The position numbers and the translations under genes were made by a program. A stretch of 64,000 nt of DNA from Paenibacillus dakarensis (GTDB lineage Bacteria > Bacillota > Bacilli > Paenibacillales > Paenibacillaceae), in assembly GCF_001373415.1 (NCBI RefSeq), contig NZ_CDSE01000044.1, positions 56,506-120,505 on the forward strand, in the 5' to 3' direction. Shown here piece by piece: positions 44,305-51,826 of the stretch (its first letter is position 1; each line of letters starts with the position of its first letter). The notes under the pieces were generated by a model. It was not told where the DNA came from, made no database searches, and saw only the letters and a program-made list of their open reading frames with translations.

Positions 44305-44466
44305 AAATGGACATGCACGAAGCAGCGGAGGGGACGAAGCGATTCCGCAGAAGCGGGAGCGTTCGCCTAAAAGCTTTCCAAAGGAAAGCTGCATCGGAAG
44401 CGTATGCTTTGTGTTCCAATTTCAACCTCTGAAAAGACCATTTCAGGAAATTGGAACACAACAGCA
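44305..44466 (+). repeat. dispersed structured repeat, copy B
   Basis: It shares ATGCACGAAGCAGCGGAGG and the following GGACGAAGCGATTCCG with copy A, then carries the hairpin AGCTTTCC-AAA-GGAAAGCT (44372-44390) missing from A. The perfect 14-bp stem TGTGTTCCAATTTC/GAAATTGGAACACA (44410-44423, 44447-44460) is identical to A although the loop has diverged. It ends shortly after the stem, about 60 nt before the sensor kinase start. Apart from copies B and C and the hairpin between them, 43759-44529 holds no gene. Confidence 0.75.
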
Positions 44467-44529
44467 AAAATATAACCATCCTCAAGTTTTACTACGAAAT
44501 AAATATTACATCCGCAAAGGAAGAGATAG

Positions 44530-46317
44530 ATGAGACCGATTCGGTATCGACTTACACTCATGATGATGATACTTATTGGACTATCGATGCTTGGGGCAGG
44601 AATGGCCATGGCAAATGTGTTCAAGGATTCCCACATCGATTTGCAGGAAGAAAATATGAGGCGTGAAATCAATCTGATTCAGGCAATGATGGATTTCCCG
44701 GAACTCACCGGAGAAGAAGCGGTTTCGTACTATACAGATAAATCCAAACAGCTTCGTACATTGGCAGATGCAAGACTCACATTTATATCAAAAGATGGAG
44801 TCGTGATAGGTGATTCAGAAAGTGATCCTTCACGGATGGATAATCATTTATCCCGGGAAGAGATCATTCAAGCAAAGGCTGAAGGAATGGGCAGCATTAT
44901 CCGGTACAGCAGCACAATTGGTGAAGATATGATCTATGTGGCACTTCCGGTAAAGGAAGATGGTTTTGACGGGTTTATTCGTCTTTCTATGAGTTTAAAA
45001 ACAGTAGATCAGGGTGTCCGGCAGGGGTGGACCGTAATGGGAGGCGGATTAATCATCCTGTTTGTGATTGCTGCATTTGTCAGCTACAGAGTGGCTGCAA
45101 GCATGACTTCACCTTTAGAAAAGATAACAAGCGTAGCCCGCAGAATTACGAAACGGGATTATGACGCTCGTGTCCAGCTTAACCGTAAGGATGAGATAGG
45201 TCAGCTGTCGCTTGCAATTAATGCTATGGCAGACAGCCTGCAAACTCAGCTAAAGACCATACGGGATAACGAAGATCTGCTGCAGAGCGTACTTAACAAT
45301 ATGACCGGCGGTATTCTATTGCTTAGTTATGACGGTAACATTGTGTTGATTAACCGGGCAGCTGAAGAGATGCTGGGAATCAAGGCAGATCATGTTATAG
45401 GGAAATCCTACCGGGAACTGCGTCAGCATTATGAGTTGACCAAGCTGATCGAGCAAGGATTGGAGCATCGAAATCAAATTCATGAAGAACGCAGCTTGTA
45501 TTTTCCGGTAGAATCTATCGTGAGATTAGACGGGGTGGCAATGGTTCAGGATGACGGGGCATACCGTGGAATGTTGTTTCTGCTTCAGGATGTAACCGAT
45601 ATTCGGAGATTGGAGCGCATGCGCAGCGAATTTGTTGCGAATGTGTCCCATGAATTGAAGACACCTCTCGCTGCTGTGAAGGGTTTTGCGGAGACTCTGC
45701 TGGGTGGGGTGCAGGATGAGAAGACATCAAGATCATTCCTCCAGATTATTTATGATGAGTCGGAAAGGTTAAACCGGTTAATCCGGGATATATTGGAGCT
45801 GTCCAAAATCGAATCAAAGCGGATTGCAATGGAGTATTCCCCCATTCACCTGTCGACTTTCTTCGAATCTTTAATGGAGCTAATGCAGCCTGCAGCTGAT
45901 CATAAGAAGATTGGATTGCAAATACAGGTACCTGAAGAGTTGTTCATGGAAGGCGATGAGGATAAGCTAAGACAAATATTTACGAACCTGCTCTCTAACG
46001 CTATTAACTACACCCAGGAAGGCGGACGGGTTCAACTGACCGTCAGAGAAATTCATATGATTGATCATGGCGAAGCCGTTGAGTTTATTGTGAAAGATTC
46101 AGGGATTGGCATCCCGAAAAAGGACCTTCCCCGAATCTTTGAACGGTTCTACCGGGTGAATAAATCAAGATCCCGAAGCTCAGGCGGGACGGGCCTTGGC
46201 CTCTCCATTGTAAAGCATCTTGTTGATCTTCATCATGGCTCAATCCGAGTGGAGAGTGAGCTTGGAATGGGAAGCTCTTTCATCATCGAGATTCCACTCT
46301 TACAGGAAAATGATTAA
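44530..46317 (+). CDS. phoR: PhoR-like sensor histidine kinase
   Basis: 595 residues. TM1 (about 8-28), an extracytoplasmic sensor domain (about 30-165), TM2 (about 168-190), HAMP (about 190-245), PAS (about 255-360), then HisKA with FVANVSHELKTPLAAVKGFAETLL (phospho-acceptor about H374) and HATPase_c with NLLSNAINY, DSGIGIPKKDLPRIFERFYR and GGTGLGLSIVKH. The kinase core is closest to PhoR of phosphate sensing. It stands before the regulator gene, the reverse of B. subtilis phoP-phoR. AAGGAAGAG precedes the ATG by 5 nt. Confidence 0.83.
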   Translation: MRPIRYRLTLMMMILIGLSMLGAGMAMANVFKDSHIDLQEENMRREINLIQAMMDFPELTGEEAVSYYTDKSKQLRTLADARLTFISKDGVVIGDSESDPSRMDNHLSREEIIQAKAEGMGSIIRYSSTIGEDMIYVALPVKEDGFDGFIRLSMSLKTVDQGVRQGWTVMGGGLIILFVIAAFVSYRVAASMTSPLEKITSVARRITKRDYDARVQLNRKDEIGQLSLAINAMADSLQTQLKTIRDNEDLLQSVLNNMTGGILLLSYDGNIVLINRAAEEMLGIKADHVIGKSYRELRQHYELTKLIEQGLEHRNQIHEERSLYFPVESIVRLDGVAMVQDDGAYRGMLFLLQDVTDIRRLERMRSEFVANVSHELKTPLAAVKGFAETLLGGVQDEKTSRSFLQIIYDESERLNRLIRDILELSKIESKRIAMEYSPIHLSTFFESLMELMQPAADHKKIGLQIQVPEELFMEGDEDKLRQIFTNLLSNAINYTQEGGRVQLTVREIHMIDHGEAVEFIVKDSGIGIPKKDLPRIFERFYRVNKSRSRSSGGTGLGLSIVKHLVDLHHGSIRVESELGMGSSFIIEIPLLQEND

Positions 46318-46337
46318 GGGGACGATAAGGGGACGAT
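46316..46337. repeat. perfect 11-bp tandem direct repeat
   Basis: AAGGGGACGAT occurs twice back to back (46316-46326 and 46327-46337), starting at the kinase stop codon and upstream of the Pho-box-like array. Its role is unknown. Confidence 0.7.
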
Positions 46338-46344
46338 TACACAT

Positions 46345-46376
46345 TTAACATAGAGATAACATTCTGTTGATATAAT
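46345..46376 (+). promoter_or_regulatory. Pho-box-like array and -10 box upstream of the response regulator
   Basis: TTAACA (46345), ATAACA (46356) and TTGATA (46367) are hexamers spaced exactly 11 bp apart, as in B. subtilis PhoP sites (TT(A/C/T)A(C/T)A repeats). A perfect TATAAT (46371-46376) overlaps the last one. It suggests autoregulation of the regulator gene, separate from the kinase. Confidence 0.6.
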
Positions 46377-46422
46377 GTACAAGTATCTATACAAATATAT
46401 AGATTTAGGGGCGGGATTAAAC

Positions 46423-47154
46423 ATGTCTGGGCGTTTGCTTGTTATTGAGGATGAACCTACATTGTCACGGCTTCTGTCATACAATTTGGTACAGGAAGGC
46501 TATGATGTCACGGTCGAGGAGCACGGGACGGCTGGGTATGACCGTGCATGCGAAGAATCTTTTGACCTGATCTTACTGGATGTTATGCTTCCGGGTATGA
46601 ACGGATTTACGATCTTGGAGAAACTAAGGCAGCAAGGAATAACGACACCGATTATTATATTAACAGCAAAAAATGCAGAAGAGGAAGTTGTGCAGGGACT
46701 TAAAATGGGTGCCGATGATTATATCACGAAGCCTTTCGGTGTATCAGAATTATTAGCCAGAGTTGCGGCTGTCATGCGTAGAGCTTCTGGTCATGTAGAG
46801 GATGTAAAAGAAAACGAGAAGCCTGGTAATGTCATTATCCTAGGCCAACTAGAAATATATCCTGATAAATATGAAGTTCGGCTCAGCGGGCAGAATATTA
46901 ATCTCCGGCCGAAGGAATTTGAAGTGCTGCTTTACTTGGCAAGGAAGCCAGGTGTCGTGTTCACCCGGGATGATCTTATGAATGTAGTATGGGGATTCGA
47001 CTACATTGGCGGACAGCGTACGGTCGATGTTCATGTTAGTTCGCTCCGCAAGAAGCTTGAGCTGGACCCGGAATCCGTATGTATTGATTCGATCCGGGGT
47101 GTAGGCTATAAACTGGTCGTGAATCCTAAAAAGGGCACTCATCATTTGATTTAA
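46423..47154 (+). CDS. phoP: PhoP-like OmpR-family response regulator
   Basis: 243 residues from the ATG at 46423. The receiver domain has the acidic pair E9-D10, phospho-acceptor D53 (LILLDVMLPGMNG) and the conserved K in DDYITKPF (about 102). The winged-helix DNA-binding domain (about 145-240) shows LRPKEFEVLLYLARKPG and VDVHVSSLRKKLE, typical of OmpR/PhoB. It probably binds the repeats upstream of itself and of pstS to control phosphate uptake. Its upstream site, GGGGCGGGA, is a weak Shine-Dalgarno. Confidence 0.85.
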   Translation: MSGRLLVIEDEPTLSRLLSYNLVQEGYDVTVEEHGTAGYDRACEESFDLILLDVMLPGMNGFTILEKLRQQGITTPIIILTAKNAEEEVVQGLKMGADDYITKPFGVSELLARVAAVMRRASGHVEDVKENEKPGNVIILGQLEIYPDKYEVRLSGQNINLRPKEFEVLLYLARKPGVVFTRDDLMNVVWGFDYIGGQRTVDVHVSSLRKKLELDPESVCIDSIRGVGYKLVVNPKKGTHHLI

Positions 47155-47172
47155 TGATGAGTGCTTTTTTTA
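47135..47172 (+). terminator. terminator overlapping the end of the regulator gene
   Basis: GCACTCATCATT and AATGATGAGTGC form a 12-bp stem followed by T7. The stop codon of the response regulator lies inside the hairpin. Confidence 0.88.
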
Positions 47173-47213
47173 TTGAAACTAAGAAACTATGAACCCTTGT
47201 GTTCTGTAGAGAT

Positions 47214-47230
47214 TTTACACAGAGTTTACA
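47214..47230 (+). promoter_or_regulatory. Pho box upstream of pstS
   Basis: TTTACA occurs at 47214-47219 and again at 47225-47230, exactly 11 bp apart, with a weaker CTAAAA at 47236. Two perfect hexamers in correct phase, about 90 nt before pstS, strongly suggest PhoP control. Confidence 0.7.
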
Positions 47231-47321
47231 ATTCCCTAAAACTGCTATTACATTTCAGGGTTAAGATCAATTTTGTAAGGTGAAAAGATTAAGAGACCAA
47301 GATCTTAAGGAGTGGATAGGT

Positions 47322-48275
47322 TTGTTTAGTAAAAGGGGTCGTAAAACAGCAGTCATTCTCGTGTTCATCATGATGCTAAGCACTGTGCTTGCAGCTTGCG
47401 GCGGCGGAGATAAGAAGAACAACGACAGTTCGGTCCTTTCGGGAACAATCGAAATTGACGGTTCAAGTACAGTCCATCCGATGACGGAAGCGATGGCTGA
47501 AGAGTTCGGAGCCGAGAATAAAGAGGTCCGCGTTCCAATCGGAACAGGTGGAACCGGAGGAGGCTTTAAACGTTTCTTGGCTGGTGAGATTGCTATTGTC
47601 AACGCATCCCGTCCAATTAAAGACAAGGAAGCAGAAGAAGCGAAGGCAAAGGGCGTAGAGTACCATGAAGTGAAGGTAGCCTATGACGGACTTGCTGTTG
47701 TTGTAAATCCTGATAATGATTTTATTGACAAACTGACGATTGAAGAGCTGAAAAAAATATATGGGCCGGACAGTACAGTCAAGACATGGGCTGATGTACG
47801 TGCCGGTTGGCCTGCTAAAGAGATTAAAATTTATTCTCCAGGAACTGACCACGGCACATTTGACTATTTTACAGAGGTCATTAACGGTGAAGCGCAAGTG
47901 AGCCGTAATGATAGTCAAATTACATTCAGTGCAGATACGAATGCAATTGTGCAGGGTGTAGCTGGAGATAAACAATCGATCGGTTACTTCGGCTTTTCGT
48001 TCTATGAAGAGAATCAAGACAAGCTCAAGCTGGTTCCGATCGATAACGGAACAGCTACAGTAACGCCAAGTCCAGATACGATTAAAGACAACAGCTATTC
48101 TCCATTGTCCCGTCCTTTGTTCATCTATGTAAACAATAAAAAGCTGGAGAGTCCTGAAGTAAAAGCTTTCGTAGACTTCTACCTGAGCAATGCCGGTTCG
48201 CTTGCAAGTGAGGTTGGATTCGTTGCCCTTCCAGAGGAAGAGTATCAGAAGGAAAAAGATAAATTGGCTCAATAA
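47322..48275 (+). CDS. pstS: phosphate ABC transporter substrate-binding lipoprotein PstS
   Basis: TTG at 47322 follows AAGGAGTG by 7 nt, giving 317 residues; a GTG at 47280 would add 14 residues without a site. The signal peptide ends in the lipobox LAAC (Cys26, lipid-anchored). The mature part has the phosphate-binding regions [18 protein letters not shown] and [17 protein letters not shown]. It captures phosphate outside the membrane and delivers it to PstCA. First gene of pstSCAB-phoU, behind a Pho box. Confidence 0.93.
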   Translation: MFSKRGRKTAVILVFIMMLSTVLAACGGGDKKNNDSSVLSGTIEIDGSSTVHPMTEAMAEEFGAENKEVRVPIGTGGTGGGFKRFLAGEIAIVNASRPIKDKEAEEAKAKGVEYHEVKVAYDGLAVVVNPDNDFIDKLTIEELKKIYGPDSTVKTWADVRAGWPAKEIKIYSPGTDHGTFDYFTEVINGEAQVSRNDSQITFSADTNAIVQGVAGDKQSIGYFGFSFYEENQDKLKLVPIDNGTATVTPSPDTIKDNSYSPLSRPLFIYVNNKKLESPEVKAFVDFYLSNAGSLASEVGFVALPEEEYQKEKDKLAQ

Positions 48276-48319
48276 TCAAAGGGCCTTCCTAGTAGATGAT
48301 ATAGAAAGGGAAGAGGAGA

Positions 48320-49252
48320 ATGAATAACACATCATCCGTAGCGGAAAGTGCCGGGAAGATGACGTTTCGCAAAAGCAAAACGCGGATATCCGAAAAAATC
48401 ATACCGATTTTCCTGGGATTTTGCGCTCTGCTTTCGGTCTTCACCACGATCGGTATAGTTTACACACTTCTGCAGGAATCCGTCATTTTCTTCAAAGAGG
48501 TGCCAGTCTGGTCCTTCTTGACGGGAACTGTATGGAGTCCTATTCTCTCCCCGAAAGAATTCGGCGTGCTGCCCCTGCTGGGCGGCACATTGCTGATTAC
48601 AGGCATTGCGATTTTATTCGCAGTGCCTATCGGCTTGGCGTCTGCTATTTATTTGAATGAGTACGCGCCTGCCCGGGTTCGGGGAGTTGTGAAACCAGTT
48701 CTGGAGATTCTCGCCGGTGTACCAACCATTGTGTACGGTTATTTTGCGCTGGAGACGGTCACACCGTTTCTCCAAAAGATTTTTCCCGAAATGGGTATCT
48801 TTAATGCATTAAGTGCGGGAATTGTTGTAGGTATCATGGTGCTTCCTATGATTTCTTCCCTGAGTGAAGATGCCATGCGAGCCGTTCCGAAAAGTCTGCG
48901 GCACGGAGCCTACGCCCTGGGTGCCACCCGGTTCGAGGTAGCGCTAAAAATCGTATTGCCGGCGGCAATGTCGGGTGTCGTTTCGTCATTCGTACTCGCT
49001 TTCTCCCGCGCGATCGGGGAGACAATGATTGTGACGGTAGCTGCTGGAGCGACACCGCATTTAACGGCTAATCCCCTGAATAGCATTCAGACCATGACGT
49101 CATACATCGTTCAGGTCAGCAGTGGAGATGTTCCGCGGGGAACCGTGGAATACGGGACAATTTTTGCCGTAGGTCTGACGCTGTTTGTCATCACCTTCTT
49201 ACTTAACATCTTGGCGCAATGGGTTTCTCGCCGCTTCAGGGAGGAATATTAA
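48320..49252 (+). CDS. pstC: phosphate ABC transporter permease PstC
   Basis: 310 residues with six membrane helices. The transport core has the EAA-like loop SLRHGAYALGATRFEVALKI followed by VLPAAMSGVVSS, which contacts the ATPase. The first helix is preceded by a basic cytoplasmic start (KSKTRISEK). Its stop codon abuts the pstA start, so translation is coupled. Confidence 0.93.
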   Translation: MNNTSSVAESAGKMTFRKSKTRISEKIIPIFLGFCALLSVFTTIGIVYTLLQESVIFFKEVPVWSFLTGTVWSPILSPKEFGVLPLLGGTLLITGIAILFAVPIGLASAIYLNEYAPARVRGVVKPVLEILAGVPTIVYGYFALETVTPFLQKIFPEMGIFNALSAGIVVGIMVLPMISSLSEDAMRAVPKSLRHGAYALGATRFEVALKIVLPAAMSGVVSSFVLAFSRAIGETMIVTVAAGATPHLTANPLNSIQTMTSYIVQVSSGDVPRGTVEYGTIFAVGLTLFVITFLLNILAQWVSRRFREEY

Positions 49253-50128
49253 ATGGAATCGATGAATCTGGGCGAAACCAAGGGAATTACACGGAGACGC
49301 CGCAGCGACCGCACCCTGCATCTGGTTTTTCTTGTATGCACAAGCATCGGTATAGTAGCATTAATGGCTTTAATCGTGTCGATCCTGGTGGATGGCCTTC
49401 ACCGATTATCGCCAGAGATTTTTACGAATTATCCATCTCGCATTGCTGACCGGTCAGGGATGAAGTCTCCAATTGTAGGTACGATTTACCTGCTCCTGCT
49501 CATGGCCCCATTGTCATTTATTCTTGGTGTCGGGGCAGCGATATTTTTGGAAGAGTATGCCGGGAAGAACCGCTGGGTGCGGCTGATTCAGTTGAATATC
49601 AGTACACTCGCAGGAGTTCCTTCTATTATATACGGTATTCTTGGACTCGCGATTTTTGTACGGGGGATGGGCCTGGGACGAAGCCTGCTGTCAGGTGTAT
49701 TGACCATGACTCTTCTTGTTCTTCCGATTATTATCGTCTCAGCGCAGGAGGCACTCCGCGCCGTACCTAAAAACCGGAGAAATGCTTCCTATGCGCTTGG
49801 GGCTACGAAATGGCAGACGGTTTCAAGGTCTGTTCTGCCATCCGCGATGCCTGGAATTATGACCGGGGTTATTCTGGCCTTGTCCCGTGCGATCGGGGAA
49901 ACGGCACCACTGATCATGATTGGGGCACTGACGTATGTTGCCTTTTTGCCGGAAAATCTGCTGGATTCATTTACGGTCATGCCGATTCAAATATTCAACT
50001 GGGTATCTAGACCAAGTCAGGACTTCCATGATCTGGCTGCCTCAGGGATTATCCTGCTGTTAATCATGCTGTTCATGATGAATCTGATTGCCATCTGGCT
50101 GCGAAACAAATACCAGAAGAACACCTAG
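49253..50128 (+). CDS. pstA: phosphate ABC transporter permease PstA
   Basis: 291 residues, six membrane helices, with the ATPase-contact loop NRRNASYALGATKWQTVSRS followed by VLPSAMPGIMTGV. It pairs with PstC to form the membrane channel. ATG directly follows the pstC stop; AGGGAGG lies in the end of pstC. Confidence 0.93.
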   Translation: MESMNLGETKGITRRRRSDRTLHLVFLVCTSIGIVALMALIVSILVDGLHRLSPEIFTNYPSRIADRSGMKSPIVGTIYLLLLMAPLSFILGVGAAIFLEEYAGKNRWVRLIQLNISTLAGVPSIIYGILGLAIFVRGMGLGRSLLSGVLTMTLLVLPIIIVSAQEALRAVPKNRRNASYALGATKWQTVSRSVLPSAMPGIMTGVILALSRAIGETAPLIMIGALTYVAFLPENLLDSFTVMPIQIFNWVSRPSQDFHDLAASGIILLLIMLFMMNLIAIWLRNKYQKNT

Positions 50129-50190
50129 GACTTGACGAATCAGCTATATTCATATCGTGAATGTTCACAAGAAGGAGACATGATTACTCT

Positions 50191-50946
50191 ATGGAAGCCA
50201 TTATTCAAATTGAGAAATTGAACTTATATTACGGAATCTATCATGCACTTAAAAATGTAGATCTTGATATCCCAGAGAAGACAGTTACAGCATTTATCGG
50301 CCCATCAGGCTGCGGGAAGTCCACACTGCTTCGTACACTCAACCGAATGAATGACATGATTCCGGGTACCCGAATCGAGGGTAGTGTAAAGATTGGAGGA
50401 ACGGAGATTTACAGTGAGGAAGTCCATGTCGAGGCACTGCGCAAACAAGTAGGCATGGTGTTCCAGCAGCCGAATCCATTCCCTAAATCGATTTATGATA
50501 ATATCGCTTACGGGCCTCGTCTGCATGGTATTCGCAATAAATCAGAGCTGGATGGAATCGTTGAGCAGAGCCTGAAGCAGGCGGCATTATGGGAGGAAGT
50601 AAAAGACTATTTGAAGCGGTCAGCATTCAGTTTATCCGGTGGTCAGCAGCAGCGCCTATGTATTGCCCGCGCACTTGCTGTACAGCCTGACATTCTTTTG
50701 ATGGATGAGGCTACATCGGCGTTAGATCCGATCTCAACATCAAAAATTGAAGAATTAGTTCAGGAATTAAAGAGTAAATATACGATTGTCATGGTTACGC
50801 ACAACATGCATCAGGCTGCGCGTATATCAGGACGTACCGTATTCTTTCTGAATGGTGAAGTGATCGAATCAGCAGATACAAATGTGTTATTCTCAACACC
50901 ATCTGATAAGCGCACAGAAGATTACATTTCTGGTCGATTTGGTTGA
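50191..50946 (+). CDS. pstB: phosphate ABC transporter ATP-binding protein PstB
   Basis: About 251 residues from the ATG at 50191 ([15 protein letters not shown]). Walker [14 protein letters not shown]-loop [14 protein letters not shown], signature [16 protein letters not shown], Walker [13 protein letters not shown] and H-loop VTHNMHQA are all intact. GAAGGAG lies about 13 nt upstream, longer than ideal; an out-of-frame ATG lies directly next to it. It energises PstCA. Confidence 0.93.
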   Translation: MEAIIQIEKLNLYYGIYHALKNVDLDIPEKTVTAFIGPSGCGKSTLLRTLNRMNDMIPGTRIEGSVKIGGTEIYSEEVHVEALRKQVGMVFQQPNPFPKSIYDNIAYGPRLHGIRNKSELDGIVEQSLKQAALWEEVKDYLKRSAFSLSGGQQQRLCIARALAVQPDILLMDEATSALDPISTSKIEELVQELKSKYTIVMVTHNMHQAARISGRTVFFLNGEVIESADTNVLFSTPSDKRTEDYISGRFG

Positions 50947-50980
50947 TGTAAGTTTAATTACAGAGTGGGAGGCGTTATGC

Positions 50981-51640
50981 ATGATACGGAGAGTTGAATT
51001 TGATCAACAGCTTGAAGAGCTGAAGACACTGCTGCGGGATATGAGCACGCATACAGAGGAGGCCCTTACAGCAGCGGTGGAATCACTTCAATCATTAGAT
51101 GCGGAAAAGGCACGGAAGGTGGTCCATCTTGATGCGGATCTGAATGCCATGGAAGAGCAGATCATGGATATCGGCTCCCGTCTGATTCTAACCCAGCAGC
51201 CTGTGGCAAAGGATTTACGCCGAATTTTGGTAGCATTTCGAATTGCGAGTGATCTTGAGCGGATGGGGGATTTGGCTCGTGATGTTGCAAAGGTTACTCT
51301 TCGGTTGGAAGGTCAGAAGCTGGTCAAGCCGATTGTAGATATTCCCCGGATGGCTGGAATTGTTAATTGCATGATAACAGAAGCTATTGAGTCGTATCTG
51401 GAGGAAAACACGGATTTAGCTTACAAAATGGCACGTGATGACGACCAGGTCGATCATCTGTACAGTGTTATTTTTCATGATCTGCTTTCGTACCTTACAG
51501 GTGAGCCGGAAGCTGCCAATCAAGCTATGCTGCTCGTAATGGTTGGGAGATACATCGAACGGATTGCGGATCACGCAACCAATATCGGGGAGAGTACGGT
51601 TTACCTGGTAACAGGTCATAGACCGGATCTTAATCAGTAG
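50981..51640 (+). CDS. phoU: phosphate signalling protein PhoU
   Basis: 219 residues from the ATG at 50981 (SD GGGAGGCG). Two similar three-helix halves; metal-binding motifs of the E-x-x-x-D-x-x-x-D type are visible in ASDLERMGDLARDVAKV and GRYIERIADHATNIGE. PhoU links the Pst transporter to the PhoR kinase and represses signalling when phosphate is plentiful. It is the last gene of the operon, followed by a terminator. Confidence 0.93.
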   Translation: MIRRVEFDQQLEELKTLLRDMSTHTEEALTAAVESLQSLDAEKARKVVHLDADLNAMEEQIMDIGSRLILTQQPVAKDLRRILVAFRIASDLERMGDLARDVAKVTLRLEGQKLVKPIVDIPRMAGIVNCMITEAIESYLEENTDLAYKMARDDDQVDHLYSVIFHDLLSYLTGEPEAANQAMLLVMVGRYIERIADHATNIGESTVYLVTGHRPDLNQ

Positions 51641-51663
51641 ACAAAATATCGAATAACAAATAG

Positions 51664-51689
51664 CGCCGGGCGAAAAGCCGGCGTTTTTT
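51664..51689 (+). terminator. intrinsic terminator after phoU
   Basis: CGCCGG (51664-51669) and CCGGCG (51678-51683) form a GC-rich stem followed by T6. Confidence 0.88.
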
Positions 51690-51826
51690 GTTGAGCTCAT
51701 AAGAGCGTTTGGGATAAGTCATATGGTTTATCCTATATATATACAATGATTGCTCCCGCGACTTCGGTTTTCAGTGGAACCTATGTTATCATGTGGGAAG
51801 GAAGTTATAAAGGGGTAGGTGTCTTA

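Noticed and set aside
47463..48272. 269-codon minus-strand frame opposite pstS
   Set aside because: It is the antisense of pstS; composition is Cys/Ile-rich without domain features and there is no ribosome binding site.
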